A stretch of DNA of 64,000 nucleotides from Phaeobacter sp. QD34_24 (GCF_028890115.1 NZ_JARCJD010000006.1:124001-188000), one strand, 5' to 3'. Positions 49,527 through 59,164 are shown, counted from the first letter of the stretch. The notes: generated by a model from the letters alone, not told the origin. Translations and numbers: made by a program.

Positions 49527-51722
49527 GTGAGCGGACAGGAGCATTTCGAGGCAGGGGAACGGGTGGCGGTGCTGACCACGCAACCGCTTGACCGGCTTCT
49601 GGATTACCGTGCGCCGGAAGGCGGCTGTTTTCTTGGCGCCTATGTGGAGGTGCCCCTGGGTCCGCGCAAGGTCTTGGGCGTGGTCTGGGGGCCGGGTGCG
49701 GGCGGCTTTGATTCGTCGAAACTGCGCAGCGTCATCCGCGTGCTGGATGTGGCGCCGATGCGCAGCGAGATGCGCGCCTTCCTTGGCAAGGCCGCCGACT
49801 ACACGCTGACACCGATGCCCGCGATGCTGCGGCTGGCGAGCCGCGCGCCGGGGCTGTCTGATCCGCCCTCGATGCGCAAGATCCTGCGGCGCGGCGATCG
49901 GGACCCCGACCGGATGACCGATGCCCGCGCTCGGGTGCTGGACACGATCGAGGAATATGGCGGCCTCGCCTTCACGCCGAAAGAGCTGGCGGACATGGCA
50001 GGCGTCACCCCATCGGTCGTGAAGGGCCTGGTGAAACAGGGCGCCCTGCGCGAGGAGGAAACGCCCCGCGATCTGCCCTATCCGCATCTGGATCCCGATC
50101 TTCCCGGCAAAGAGTTGACCCAGGATCAGGCGACGGCCGCGGCGGCACTGGAGGAGGGCGTCAAGAGCGGCGCCTATGGCACCACGCTGCTGAAGGGCGT
50201 CACCGGGTCGGGCAAGACCGAGGTTTACCTGGAGGCCGTGGCGGCTACCTTGCGCGCCGGGCGTCAGGCACTGGTGCTGTTGCCGGAAATTGCACTGACG
50301 GCGGAGTTCCTGAAACGGGTCGAGGCGCGGTTCGGCGGCACCCCGGCGGAATGGCACTCGGGCGCCACCATGACCGAGCGGCGCCGGGTCTGGCGCATGG
50401 TCGGGCAGGGCAAGGCGCAACTGGTGATCGGCGCGCGCTCGGCCCTGTTCCTGCCGTTTCGCGATCTGGGTCTGATCATCGTCGATGAGGAGCATGATAC
50501 CTCCTACAAGCAGGAGGATGGCGTCCTTTACAACGCCCGTGACATGGCGGTGCTGCGCGCGGCCATGTGTTCGGCCCAAGTTGTGCTGGCCTCGGCCACG
50601 CCCAGCCTGGAAACCTGGGCCAATGCAGAGGCCGGGAAGTACAAGCGGCTGGATCTGAAATCCCGGTTTGGCGCCTCGGTGCTGCCGGAGATGCGCGCGG
50701 TGGATATGCGGTCCGAGGATTTGCTGCCCTCGACCTGGATCTCTCCGACGCTGAAATTTGCCATGAAGGCGCGGCTGGAGCGCGGTGAGCAGTCGTTGTT
50801 GTTCCTCAACCGCCGGGGATTTGCGCCGGTGACGATCTGCCGGGCCTGCGGTGCGCAGGTGGCCTGCGATCACTGCGACAGCCGCATGGTGGAGCACCGC
50901 TTCCTGAAACGGCTGATGTGCCACCAATGCGGCGAGACAAAACCCGTGCCCGAGGTCTGCCCCTCCTGTCAGGTCGAGGGCAAGATGGCCCCGGTCGGCC
51001 CCGGCATCGAGCGGCTGGGTGAAGAAGCGGCGGCACTGTTCCCCGAGGCGCGCATCGCGGTCCTGAGTTCGGATCTGTTCGGATCGGCCCGCGCCCTGAA
51101 ACAGAGGATCGAGGAGATTGCGGCGGGGGAGGCGGATATCATCCTTGGCACGCAGCTGGTGGCCAAGGGACACAACTTTCCGCTGCTGACGCTGGTGGGG
51201 GTGATTGACGCGGATCTGGGCCTGCAGGGATCGGACCTGCGCGCGGCAGAGCGGACATTCCAGCTGATGCGGCAGGTTGCGGGCCGGGCGGGGCGTGCGG
51301 AAAAACCCGGCGAGGCGCTGTTGCAGACCTTCCAGCCCGAGCACCCGGTGATCCGCGCGATCCTGTCGGGAGACGAGGAGGCCTTCTGGAAGGCCGAGGC
51401 CGCCGAGCGGCAGGCCGCCGGGGTGCCGCCCTTTGGCCGCATGGCGGGGATCATCCTGTCGGGGCCAGATCTGGCGCAGGTCTTTGATCTGGGCGAAACG
51501 CTGGCGCGCAACGACGGCGCGCTGCGCCAGATCGGGGCGCAGCTCTTTGGGCCTGCGCCTGCGCCCATTGCCCGCATCCGGGGGCGCCACCGGGTGCGGA
51601 TGTTGGTGAAGGCCGCCAAGGGCGCCCCCCTGCAAGAGGCCATTGCCCGCTGGATCGCGCCCTTGCGGCTGAAAGGCGATCTGCGGCTCAGCGTCGATAT
51701 CGACCCGCAGAGCTTCTTCTGA
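49527..51722 (+). CDS. priA: Primosomal replication restart helicase PriA
   Basis: 731-aa superfamily 2 helicase that recognises stalled forks and reloads the replisome. Walker A LKGVTGSGKTEVYL (about 222-235), Walker B IIVDEEHDTSYKQ, a zinc-binding insert with eight cysteines between about 433 and 478 (CRACGAQVACDHC, CHQCGE, CPSC), then helicase motifs ADIILGTQLVAKGHNFP and QVAGRAGRAEKPG. The N-terminal DNA-binding domain starts at VAVLTTQPLDRLLDYRAP. The start ATG is supported by spacing but a nearby GTG is possible. Confidence 0.95.
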   Translation: MSGQEHFEAGERVAVLTTQPLDRLLDYRAPEGGCFLGAYVEVPLGPRKVLGVVWGPGAGGFDSSKLRSVIRVLDVAPMRSEMRAFLGKAADYTLTPMPAMLRLASRAPGLSDPPSMRKILRRGDRDPDRMTDARARVLDTIEEYGGLAFTPKELADMAGVTPSVVKGLVKQGALREEETPRDLPYPHLDPDLPGKELTQDQATAAAALEEGVKSGAYGTTLLKGVTGSGKTEVYLEAVAATLRAGRQALVLLPEIALTAEFLKRVEARFGGTPAEWHSGATMTERRRVWRMVGQGKAQLVIGARSALFLPFRDLGLIIVDEEHDTSYKQEDGVLYNARDMAVLRAAMCSAQVVLASATPSLETWANAEAGKYKRLDLKSRFGASVLPEMRAVDMRSEDLLPSTWISPTLKFAMKARLERGEQSLLFLNRRGFAPVTICRACGAQVACDHCDSRMVEHRFLKRLMCHQCGETKPVPEVCPSCQVEGKMAPVGPGIERLGEEAAALFPEARIAVLSSDLFGSARALKQRIEEIAAGEADIILGTQLVAKGHNFPLLTLVGVIDADLGLQGSDLRAAERTFQLMRQVAGRAGRAEKPGEALLQTFQPEHPVIRAILSGDEEAFWKAEAAERQAAGVPPFGRMAGIILSGPDLAQVFDLGETLARNDGALRQIGAQLFGPAPAPIARIRGRHRVRMLVKAAKGAPLQEAIARWIAPLRLKGDLRLSVDIDPQSFF

Positions 51723-51803
51723 AGGCCAGAAAACGGTGGGACTTTTCTCCTCAGCGTTGCATGGTGCTGGCCGATAATTTGCCGAAAACTGCTGAGAGCG
51801 ATT

Positions 51804-52379
51804 ATGAAAGACGATTTCCTGGACCCGGAGGCCGGGCGCGCCACCGTTTACGAAACATCAGAGGGGCTGCGGATCGTCGTACCCTCCAAGAAACGCATCC
51901 TGATTTCCCTGTTTCTTTGCTTTTGGCTTTGCGGTTGGGCCTTCGGCTGGATCGCTGCGGCCGGGACTTTGTTTTTCGGAAACGCTGGGGGTGGAAGCCT
52001 GTTCCTTATCTTCTGGCTCTGTGCCTGGACGGTAGGCGGAGCTTTCGCGATTGGCTTGGCCGGATGGATGCTGTTTGGCAGGGAGGTCGTTTTTGTGACG
52101 CCGCAAGGCATCCACATTACGCGCAGCATCGGGGCCTTTCGGCGGGGCAAGAACTGCAAGGCCGAACACATCTCGGATTTGCGCAGCGTCGATGAAGGCA
52201 CCCCTTCGATGTTTGGCAGTCGCAATATGCCGGTCTGGTTCATGTCCGGGTTTTCGTACGGTGCCATCAAATTCGACTATGGCTCTCGCACGCTTGGGTT
52301 CGGCTTGGAGCTGGAGCGCGGGGAAGCCAAGAAGATCGTCGGCCTGATGGCCGAGCGTTTCGACTATCTCAGGTCATAG
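51804..52379 (+). CDS. Hypothetical membrane protein with PH-like C-terminus
   Basis: 191 aa; not recognised. Two membrane helices at about 33-57 (LISLFLCFWLCGWAFGWIAA) and 65-92 (FLIFWLCAWTVGGAFAIGLA), then a soluble domain (REVVFVTPQGIHITRSIGAF, IKFDYGSRTLGFGLELERGE, AKKIVGLMAERF) with the strand-rich, helix-ended pattern of bacterial PH domains. Similar small two-helix proteins are widespread in proteobacteria without known role. Follows priA on the same strand by 80 bp. Convergent with the YeeE/YedE gene. Confidence 0.68.
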   Translation: MKDDFLDPEAGRATVYETSEGLRIVVPSKKRILISLFLCFWLCGWAFGWIAAAGTLFFGNAGGGSLFLIFWLCAWTVGGAFAIGLAGWMLFGREVVFVTPQGIHITRSIGAFRRGKNCKAEHISDLRSVDEGTPSMFGSRNMPVWFMSGFSYGAIKFDYGSRTLGFGLELERGEAKKIVGLMAERFDYLRS

Positions 52380-52401
52380 TTCGGACCTCAAAGATCCTTT
52401 G

Positions 52402-53463
52402 TCACGCCAGTGCGCGTTCGGCGCGTTGATCGACCAGAAGATCGGTGACCATGGCGCCCACCCACATGCAGAACAGTGCCAGCCAGGCGGTTCCGGCAAA
52501 GATTGATCCGCCGGTGACGCCCGCGCCGATGGCGCAGCCACCTGCCAGCATGCCGCCAAAGCCCATCAGTGCGGCGCCGATCATCGCCTTGCGCATGGTG
52601 ACGGGACCGTCAAAAGCCTGGATCTTCATCTCTCCGGCAAGGGTGGCGGCGATCATCGCGCCGATGAAGACGCCAGGCACCAGGCCCACGTCGAATTCCA
52701 GAATGGCGTTGCGATCCAGGAAGAACATCAGCGTATGGGCCGAGGGTCCGGTGAAAGTGGCGCTTTCGATCTGCACCGGGTCAAAGGCCACAAGGCTCAG
52801 GCCATGGGTGAGCACCCAGCCCAAGGCGACGGCAAAGCCCACGCCCGAGGCAAACACCAGCCGCGCCGCGCCGATACGGTTCCTGCGCGACAACCACAGT
52901 GCCAGCACCGCAATCGCCGCGCCCAGTGCCAGCCCGCCCCATTCTGGCAGGCCCGCGACGGCCATCAGATCCATGTTGCGCCCGCCTGAGGTGACCCAGA
53001 GCGCGGCCAGCTTGTCGCGCAGGGGCGAGAGCACGCCCGCAAGGCTCATCTGGGCCACAACGGCAAAGATCAGACCCGAGACGACAGACCGCAGGTTGCC
53101 GGTGGCCGCCAGCACCAGCAAGCGACCCGAACAGCCCCGCGCCAGCACCATGCCCGCGCCGAACAGAAAGCCGCCGATCACGGCGCCGGACCAGCTGCCG
53201 GGCACGGCCATCATCCGCGCATCCGCTGAACTCATCAGCCCCAAAAGCTCGGCCGCCTGCACCCAGACCACGGCGGTGGAAAAGGTCAAAAGCCACACCG
53301 CGACCTTGTCTTCCATCCGCCCGCGGGCGAATTCCACCGCCGCGGCGCGCAGGCAGAAGCGCGAGCGCTGGGCGGCAATGCCAAAGGTCAGCCCGGTGGC
53401 CAGGCCAAACAGGGCCGCCGTCGGAGCCTCTCCGATACGTTCGACAATTGATACCAGATCCAT
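52402..53463 (-). CDS. YeeE/YedE (TsuA-like) membrane protein, sulfur-compound transporter
   Basis: 353-aa inner-membrane protein with about 9-10 helices and the two cysteine-bearing pore motifs of the family: GMVLARGCSGRLLVLAATGN (about 124-143) and GGMLAGGCAIGAGVTGGSIF (about 315-334), together with the early QRSRFCLRAA Cys. These Cys relay thiosulfate or related sulfur in TsuA. Full-length single-chain form. The ATG at 53463 (MDLVSIVERIG) is the family start. Divergent from the MFS gene. Substrate inferred from the family. Confidence 0.83.
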   Translation of the reverse strand: MDLVSIVERIGEAPTAALFGLATGLTFGIAAQRSRFCLRAAAVEFARGRMEDKVAVWLLTFSTAVVWVQAAELLGLMSSADARMMAVPGSWSGAVIGGFLFGAGMVLARGCSGRLLVLAATGNLRSVVSGLIFAVVAQMSLAGVLSPLRDKLAALWVTSGGRNMDLMAVAGLPEWGGLALGAAIAVLALWLSRRNRIGAARLVFASGVGFAVALGWVLTHGLSLVAFDPVQIESATFTGPSAHTLMFFLDRNAILEFDVGLVPGVFIGAMIAATLAGEMKIQAFDGPVTMRKAMIGAALMGFGGMLAGGCAIGAGVTGGSIFAGTAWLALFCMWVGAMVTDLLVDQRAERALA

Positions 53464-53592
53464 AGCGCGTCCCCTGATCCATGCACGCATCCTAATATGT
53501 ATGAAATGTGACCCTCGCATTGATGCAGATCAGATGTGCGCGCGGTGTTTTGCCCTCGCCAGAACCGGGAAAGAGGCGTAAAGGCTGATTTC

Positions 53593-54828
53593 ATGTTCAA
53601 GCCGATCCCGATAGAGAGCGCGCGCGATCTGCCGCGCTGGCGCCGCCCGACCACGCTGCTGTTCGTCATGGCGCTCTGCATGCCGATTGCCTTCAACGCC
53701 TGGAATGCGCTGCTCAACAACTTCGTGATCGAGGTCGCTGATTTCGACGGCGCCGACATCGGCCTGCTGCACACGGTGCGCGAGATCCCCGGCTTTTTGG
53801 CCATCGGGGTGATCGCGGTGATCATGCTGGTGCGCGAACAGGTGCTGGGTCTGGTCTCACTGATGCTGTTGGGGGCGGCTACGGCGGTTACGGCCTGGTT
53901 TCCGTCGCTGGGCGGGATCCTGACCATCACCATGCTGTCCTCGATCGGTTTTCACTACTACGAGACGGTGAACCAGTCGCTGCAGCTGCAATGGCTGCCG
54001 AAAGACCGCGCACCGCAGATGCTGGGCTGGCTGTTGGCGGCGGGGTCGGCGGCGACTCTGGTGGTCTACGGGCTGATCGTGCTTCTGTGGGAGCCTTTGA
54101 GCCTCAGCTACAATGTGGTGTTCATGACCGCAGGCGGGGTGACGACGCTGCTCGCCCTTGTCTGCCTGATGGCCTACCCGCAGTTCGAGGCGCCGCATCC
54201 GCAGGTCAAGAAGCTGGTGCTGCGCCGCCGTTACTGGCTTTATTATGCGCTGCAGTTTATGGCCGGTGCGCGGCGGCAGATCTTTGTGGTCTTTGCGGGC
54301 TTCATGATGGTGGAGAAATTCGGCTTTGACGTCCACGAGGTCACCGGATTGTTTCTGATCAACCTGGTGATCAACATGGCCGTCGCGCCGCTGCTGGGTC
54401 GCTTCGTGGCCACATTTGGCGAGCGGCGCACGCTGATCTTCGAATATGCCGGTCTTGCCACCGTCTTTGCGCTTTATGGCGGGCTTTACTGGTTTGGCTG
54501 GGGTGTGTTGCTGGCGGCGACGCTCTACGTGATCGATCACGTGCTCTTTGCGCTGGCGCTGGCGCTCAAGACCTATTTCCAGAAGATCGCAGATCCCGGT
54601 GACATCGCGCCCACCGCCGCCGTGGCCTTTACCATCAACCATATCGCGGCGGTGTTCCTGCCGGTGCTCCTGGGCATGCTCTGGGTGATCTCGCCCGGTG
54701 CGGTCTTTGGCCTGGCGGCGGCGATGGCGCTGGTATCGCTGACGCTGGCCTGCCTGATCCCGCGCCACCCCGAGCCGGGCAACGAGACGGTGTTCTCCAA
54801 GTACCTCTCTGCCGCGCCTGCCGAGTGA
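53593..54828 (+). CDS. Major facilitator superfamily transporter
   Basis: 411-aa membrane protein with 12 predicted helices. It begins MFKPIPIESARDLPRWRRP, then helix 1 (LLFVMALCMPIAFNAWNALL). The loop 2-3 region VREIPGFLAIGVIAVI and the central loop after helix 6 (YPQFEAPHPQVKKLVLRRRY) fit the 6+6 layout. No specific transporter family was recognised. The ATG at 53593 is supported by the AAAGAGG and AAAGG stretches just upstream. The divergent 129-bp gap to the YeeE/YedE gene also holds a 26-codon frame (53501-53581) with Cys residues. Confidence 0.8.
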   Translation: MFKPIPIESARDLPRWRRPTTLLFVMALCMPIAFNAWNALLNNFVIEVADFDGADIGLLHTVREIPGFLAIGVIAVIMLVREQVLGLVSLMLLGAATAVTAWFPSLGGILTITMLSSIGFHYYETVNQSLQLQWLPKDRAPQMLGWLLAAGSAATLVVYGLIVLLWEPLSLSYNVVFMTAGGVTTLLALVCLMAYPQFEAPHPQVKKLVLRRRYWLYYALQFMAGARRQIFVVFAGFMMVEKFGFDVHEVTGLFLINLVINMAVAPLLGRFVATFGERRTLIFEYAGLATVFALYGGLYWFGWGVLLAATLYVIDHVLFALALALKTYFQKIADPGDIAPTAAVAFTINHIAAVFLPVLLGMLWVISPGAVFGLAAAMALVSLTLACLIPRHPEPGNETVFSKYLSAAPAE

Positions 54829-54855
54829 GGCGTTCGGTGCTTGTGCTTGACGCCG

Positions 54856-54869
54856 GGCCGCGCGCGGCC
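54856..54869. terminator. Short GC palindrome between the MFS and prmA genes
   Basis: GGCCGCG-CGCGGCC is a perfect 14-nt palindrome about 30 bp past the MFS stop and ahead of prmA. No T-run. Possibly a weak 3'-end structure. Confidence 0.3.
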
Positions 54870-54902
54870 TAGGCGCATGTCAGCAATCCCTGGAGAGACG
54901 CC

Positions 54903-55775
54903 ATGCCCACCTTCACCGCCCTGACCACCCTCACCGGAAAAGCCAAAGCCGAGGCGCTGGGCGAGGCGATGGAACGACTGATGCCCGAACCCACCGGCGT
55001 CGGTGTCTTCGAGATCGAGGATGGATCCGGCCTCTGGGAGGTTGGCGGCTATTTCACCGAAGCCCCGGACGAGGCGGGGCTGGCGCTGCTTGCGACGATG
55101 CATGAGGCAAAACCCTTTGCCGTGTCTGAACTGCCGGAAACCGATTGGGTTGCCCATGTGCGCCGCGAGCTGGCTCCGGTGGAGGCCGGGCGGTTCTTCG
55201 TCTACGGCAGCCATGACGCGGACAAGGTGCCTGCGGGCAAGATTCCGCTGCTGATCGAGGCGGCGATGGCATTCGGCACCGGCCACCACGGCACCACGCT
55301 GGGCTGCCTGCGCGCCCTGGATCATCTGATCGACACCGGGTTTGCCGGCGCCAAGGTGGCTGACATTGGTTGCGGCACCGCGGTTCTGGCCATGGCGGCG
55401 GCTCGGGTCTGGGACGGGCAGTTCATCGCCAGCGACATCGACGAGGTCGCGGTCGAGGTGGCCGAGGCCAACCTCAAGGCCAACGACATGGCCGGGCAGG
55501 TGACCTGCCTGGAGGCCGCCGGGTTCGATCATGCGGATCTGAAGGCCGCGGCGCCCTATGACCTGATCTTTGCCAATATCCTGAAAGGGCCGCTGGTGGC
55601 CCTGTCGCCCGATATTGCCGCCAACCTGCGCGCGGGCGGATATGCGATCCTGTCCGGTATCCTCAACGATCAGGCCGACAATGTGATCGCGGTCTACGGC
55701 GAGAACGGCCTTGCCTTGCAGCGCCGGGATGAGATCGGCGAATGGACCACGCTGCTGTTGAAAAAAACGGGCTGA
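54903..55775 (+). CDS. prmA: Ribosomal protein L11 methyltransferase
   Basis: 290-aa SAM-dependent enzyme that trimethylates ribosomal protein L11. The PrmA hallmark AMAFGTGHHGTTLGCLRALD (about 119-138) is followed by motif I KVADIGCGTAVLAMAAARVW and the NPPY-like motif DLIFANILKGPLVAL (about 220-234). An N-terminal L11-recognition domain occupies about 1-60. Alone on its strand. Confidence 0.93.
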   Translation: MPTFTALTTLTGKAKAEALGEAMERLMPEPTGVGVFEIEDGSGLWEVGGYFTEAPDEAGLALLATMHEAKPFAVSELPETDWVAHVRRELAPVEAGRFFVYGSHDADKVPAGKIPLLIEAAMAFGTGHHGTTLGCLRALDHLIDTGFAGAKVADIGCGTAVLAMAAARVWDGQFIASDIDEVAVEVAEANLKANDMAGQVTCLEAAGFDHADLKAAAPYDLIFANILKGPLVALSPDIAANLRAGGYAILSGILNDQADNVIAVYGENGLALQRRDEIGEWTTLLLKKTG

Positions 55776-55881
55776 TTGAACCAAGTTTATCGAGAATTTT
55801 AGAAAACTGCCCAAAACTTGCCACATTTCCGTCGCATGGTGACTCATCCGCTGGTGGGGGCCAGTTCGGGGAGCTCATGGT

Positions 55882-56235
55882 ATGGGCAAACAACATCGAG
55901 AATTCAACGCGCGTCTGCGCCGTCTTGAAGACAAGCACGAGGCCATGTCATCGGGCTATTCGGCGCATGTCGGCTCGGACGGGCTGATCATGGTGAAGCC
56001 GCGCAGATCGCGTGCGTCCCGGTCTCGGGTGACGCCGCGCGCTGTCGTCTTTCTTCTCTGCTCCGTCTTCCTGTTCAAAGGGTTCCTGATGGCGAGCTTG
56101 GGCTTTGCAAGCTACGATGCACGCGTGGCCGAGCTGTCGCGCGGCATTGCGGTGGAGCGGGCCGGGGCCTTTGTCATGCAAGCCGAGCCGATTTCCGTCC
56201 TGATCGGACAAAAGCTGCGCCCCTACGTGCATTGA
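55882..56235 (+). CDS. Hypothetical single-pass membrane protein
   Basis: 117 aa; not recognised. Charged N-terminus (HREFNARLRRLEDKHEAMSS) with a short coiled-coil look, a basic stretch (VKPRRSRASRSRVTPRA), one membrane helix (VVFLLCSVFLFKGFLMASLG, about 55-74) and a C-terminal tail ARVAELSRGIAVERAGAFVM. The basic-then-hydrophobic order suggests an N-in/C-out type II orientation. Such small proteins occur near prmA in Rhodobacteraceae by impression only; no function can be given. Confidence 0.62.
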   Translation: MGKQHREFNARLRRLEDKHEAMSSGYSAHVGSDGLIMVKPRRSRASRSRVTPRAVVFLLCSVFLFKGFLMASLGFASYDARVAELSRGIAVERAGAFVMQAEPISVLIGQKLRPYVH

Positions 56236-56277
56236 TGGGACCCGATCTGCCTGCGTCGCAGGCTCTGTGATCAAATG

Positions 56278-56316
56278 AAAAATAAAAACGCCGCAGCCCG
56301 GGTCGGGTCTGCGGCG
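56278..56316 (-). terminator. Rho-independent terminator of the DUF1127 gene
   Basis: On the minus strand CGCCGCAG and CTGCGGCG pair around a 12-nt GC-rich loop and are followed by TTTTTATTTTT (the A-rich stretch at 56278-56288 on the plus strand), about 50 bp after the DUF1127 stop. Confidence 0.82.
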
Positions 56317-56366
56317 GTCTTGTCTGCCCCCGAGGGAAAAGGGTTGGCAGTCAGATTGCTGGGTGA

Positions 56367-56585
56367 TCAGCGGTGCGATTTGCCCAGGGCAATATCGTCG
56401 ATATCGCCGCGGCACATGCCGATATCGGCCAGATCGCGGTCGCTGAGCGCCGACAGGGCGTTGCGGGTGGCGCGGGCGTCGTTCCAAGCCACGGCCGATG
56501 CCAGGGCATTGTCCAGAAGGCCGCCGATACGACCAAACAGGCCGGTGGAGCCATAGGTGGTGCGGGTGGTGTCAAATGCAGCCAT
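56367..56585 (-). CDS. DUF1127 domain protein
   Basis: 72-aa small protein. The C-terminal ARATRNALSALSDRDLADIG (about 38-57) with MCRGDIDDIA is the conserved DUF1127 signature (L-x-x-L-x-D-[RH]-x-L-x-D-I-G). Family members are short, basic or amphipathic proteins; some alphaproteobacterial ones bind RNA and affect phosphate or stress physiology. It is followed by a strong terminator and preceded by a 350-bp divergent gap towards ruvC with paired direct repeats. Confidence 0.85.
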   Translation of the reverse strand: MAAFDTTRTTYGSTGLFGRIGGLLDNALASAVAWNDARATRNALSALSDRDLADIGMCRGDIDDIALGKSHR

Positions 56586-56700
56586 ATCCTTGTCCTCTTG
56601 GGTATGTGTTTCAAAATGCGCCGGGGCCGTGAAGTGGTGCGAGTGGGCCGTTGCGCGTTAAGCGGCAGGTAGAGGCGAAATCTTCCCCCAGCAAGATCGA

Positions 56701-56733
56701 TTTTTGCATAGCACTACGCGCTTTTTGCATAGC
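56701..56733. promoter_or_regulatory. Two 12-bp direct repeats 21 bp apart upstream of the DUF1127 gene
   Basis: TTTTTGCATAGC occurs perfectly at 56701-56712 and 56722-56733 (on the minus strand GCTATGCAAAAA). A 21-bp period equals two helical turns, so two protein subunits would bind the same face. The pair lies 116-148 bp upstream of the DUF1127 ATG and about 200 bp before ruvC. The remaining 350-bp gap shows no gene. Confidence 0.45.
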
Positions 56734-56935
56734 TCTCGCCCTTGCAAATAAGGGGAATGCGCCAATTGGGAGCAGGCGGCTGCAAAATGTCGCGACCAGA
56801 CATCGATGTGGCGTTTTCGTCTCTTGTTTTCTCACCCCAAGGGAGAAGGCCAAGGCAAAAGCGATTGGCTATGTTCGCCTTTTGTGCTAACTCATTTCAA
56901 AACAATTCGAATGAACAGGCAGGGGCAGGGCGGAT

Positions 56936-57433
56936 ATGCGGATTTTGGGGATCGATCCGGGGCTGCGGACCCTGGGCTGGGGGATCATCGAATCGCAAGG
57001 CACGCGGCTGTCCCATGTGGCCAACGGGCTGTGTCATTCCGATGGCGATGATCTGGGCGAGCGGCTGTTGTCGCTGCACAATCAGGTGGGCGAGGTGATC
57101 GCGCAATATTGCCCGGATCAGGCCGCCATCGAACAGACCTTCGTGAACAAGGATGGTGCGGGCACGCTGAAGCTGGGGCAGGCGCGGGGCGTCGCGCTTC
57201 TGACCCTGGCCAAGGCCGGGCTGCCGGTGGGCGAATATGCCCCCAACCGCGTGAAGAAAACGGTGGTGGGCGTGGGACATGCGGACAAGGGGCAGATCCT
57301 GCATATGGTGAAGCTGCAGCTGCCCGGCTGTAACCCCAAGGGCGCCGATGCCGCCGATGCGCTGGCCATTGCCATTTGCCATGCCTATTACGGGGGCACG
57401 CAACAGCGGGTGTTGAAGGAGGTGCGCGCATGA
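56936..57433 (+). CDS. ruvC: Holliday junction resolvase RuvC
   Basis: 165-aa endonuclease that cuts Holliday junctions. Catalytic Asp7 in [14 protein letters not shown], Glu in [11 protein letters not shown] and the C-terminal acidic pair in [17 protein letters not shown]. Length and start match the family. The stop overlaps the ruvA ATG (ATGA). Confidence 0.95.
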   Translation: MRILGIDPGLRTLGWGIIESQGTRLSHVANGLCHSDGDDLGERLLSLHNQVGEVIAQYCPDQAAIEQTFVNKDGAGTLKLGQARGVALLTLAKAGLPVGEYAPNRVKKTVVGVGHADKGQILHMVKLQLPGCNPKGADAADALAIAICHAYYGGTQQRVLKEVRA

Positions 57434-58122
57434 TCGGCAAGCTGACCGGACGGCTGGAGTATCGCGCAGCGGACCACGTGCTGATCGATGTGCGCGGCGT
57501 CGGCTATATCGTCTATTGCTCGGATCGCACCCTTGCGGCCCTGCCCGGCGTCGGTGAACCGGTGGCGCTTTATACCGAACTCCTGGTGCGTGAAGACCTG
57601 ATGCAGCTTTATGGCTTTCCCTCGCTGGTGGAAAAGGAATGGCATCGCCTGCTGACCTCGGTGCAGGGGGTGGGGGCCAAGGTTTCGCTCGCCATCCTGG
57701 GCGCGCTTGGTCCCGACGGGGTAAGCCGCGCCATTGCCCTGGGCGACTGGGCGGCTGTGAAGGCCGCCAAGGGCGTCGGCCCCAAGACCGCGCAGCGCAT
57801 CGTTCTGGATCTGAAGGACAAGGCACCCGGGGTGATGGCCATGGGCGGCACGGTGTCCGAGGCGATGGAGGGTCCCTCGCTTGCGGATGTGGTGGAGCCT
57901 GCCGAGGCTACGCCTGCGCCGAAAAAGGGGAAAGCGGCCAAGCCGAAACCGCCCTTGGGTGCGGCCGCCGCCTCTGCCGGGGCGCTTTCGGCGCTTTCGA
58001 ACCTCGGCTATGGCCCGTCCGAGGCCGCCGCTGCCGTGGCCGAGGCTGCGGGTGACAGCCCCGAGGCCGGAGAGGCCGAATTGATCCGCGCGGCCCTGCG
58101 CCTCTTGGCGCCAAAGGGGTAA
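57430..58122 (+). CDS. ruvA: Holliday junction branch migration protein RuvA
   Basis: 230-aa junction-binding subunit. N-terminal OB domain [20 protein letters not shown], then the helix-hairpin-helix repeats [20 protein letters not shown] and [20 protein letters not shown], a flexible Lys/Pro/Ala linker ([20 protein letters not shown]) and the C-terminal RuvB-binding domain ([19 protein letters not shown]). Second gene of ruvC-ruvA-ruvB; 3 bp separate it from ruvB. Confidence 0.95.
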   Translation: MIGKLTGRLEYRAADHVLIDVRGVGYIVYCSDRTLAALPGVGEPVALYTELLVREDLMQLYGFPSLVEKEWHRLLTSVQGVGAKVSLAILGALGPDGVSRAIALGDWAAVKAAKGVGPKTAQRIVLDLKDKAPGVMAMGGTVSEAMEGPSLADVVEPAEATPAPKKGKAAKPKPPLGAAAASAGALSALSNLGYGPSEAAAAVAEAAGDSPEAGEAELIRAALRLLAPKG

Positions 58123-58125
58123 GCC

Positions 58126-59160
58126 GTGATGATTGATGCAGATCCGACCCTGCGCCCCGCGCCCCTGCCCGAGGACAGCGAACAGGACAACGACCGCGCC
58201 CTGCGCCCGCAAGGCCTGTCGGAATTCATCGGTCAGGCCGAGGCCCGCGCCAACCTGCGCGTCTTTATCGAAAGCGCCCGCCGCCGCGGCGAGGCGATGG
58301 ATCACACCCTGTTTCACGGGCCACCGGGCCTGGGCAAGACGACGCTGGCGCAGATCGTGGCGCGGGAGCTGGGAGTGAATTTCCGCATGACCTCGGGGCC
58401 GGTTTTGGCCAAGGCGGGCGATCTGGCGGCGATCCTCACGAACCTCGAGGCGCGCGATGTCCTGTTCATCGACGAGATCCACAGGCTCAATCCGGCTGTG
58501 GAGGAGGTGCTTTACCCGGCGATGGAGGATTTCGAGCTGGATCTGGTGATCGGCGAAGGCCCCGCCGCCCGTACGGTGCGGATCGAGTTGCAGCCCTTCA
58601 CCCTGGTGGGGGCGACGACGCGTATGGGGCTTTTGACCACGCCGCTGAGGGACCGGTTCGGCATTCCGACACGGCTGCAGTTTTACACGGTGGATGAGCT
58701 GCATGAGATCGTCAGCCGTAACGCCCGCAAGCTGGGCGCGCCGGCGGATGACGCCGGCGCACGGGAGATCGCGCGGCGCGCGCGCGGCACCCCAAGGATC
58801 GCCGGTCGGCTCTTGCGCCGCGTGGTGGACTTTGCGGTGGTCGAGGGCGATGGAACGATCACTCGTGATCTAGCGGACGGTGCGCTGACGCGGCTTGGGG
58901 TGGACAACCTGGGCCTGGATGGAGCGGACCGGCGGTATTTGCGACTGATTGCCGAGAATTACTCAGGCGGGCCGGTGGGGATCGAGACCCTGTCTGCGGC
59001 GCTGAGCGAAAGCCGTGATGCGCTGGAGGAGGTGATTGAGCCCTACCTGTTGCAGCAGGGGCTGATCCAGCGCACTCCGCGTGGGCGGATGCTGGCGCAG
59101 AAGGCTTGGATGCATCTGGGGATTGCGCCGCCCAAATCGCAGAGTGATCTGTTTTCCTGA
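58126..59160 (+). CDS. ruvB: Holliday junction branch migration ATPase RuvB
   Basis: 344-aa AAA+ motor that drives branch migration. [20 protein letters not shown], Walker [14 protein letters not shown], Walker [13 protein letters not shown], sensor 1 [20 protein letters not shown], arginine finger in that region, and the C-terminal winged helix with [18 protein letters not shown]. Start [11 protein letters not shown] is the normal one. The next 390 bp hold repeat copy 4. Confidence 0.96.
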   Translation: MMIDADPTLRPAPLPEDSEQDNDRALRPQGLSEFIGQAEARANLRVFIESARRRGEAMDHTLFHGPPGLGKTTLAQIVARELGVNFRMTSGPVLAKAGDLAAILTNLEARDVLFIDEIHRLNPAVEEVLYPAMEDFELDLVIGEGPAARTVRIELQPFTLVGATTRMGLLTTPLRDRFGIPTRLQFYTVDELHEIVSRNARKLGAPADDAGAREIARRARGTPRIAGRLLRRVVDFAVVEGDGTITRDLADGALTRLGVDNLGLDGADRRYLRLIAENYSGGPVGIETLSAALSESRDALEEVIEPYLLQQGLIQRTPRGRMLAQKAWMHLGIAPPKSQSDLFS

Positions 59161-59164
59161 GAGG

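Noticed and set aside
49470-51635. 721-codon minus-strand frame opposite priA
   Set aside because: Antisense shadow, rich in His/Gln/Arg/Gly as expected from reversed GC-rich codons.
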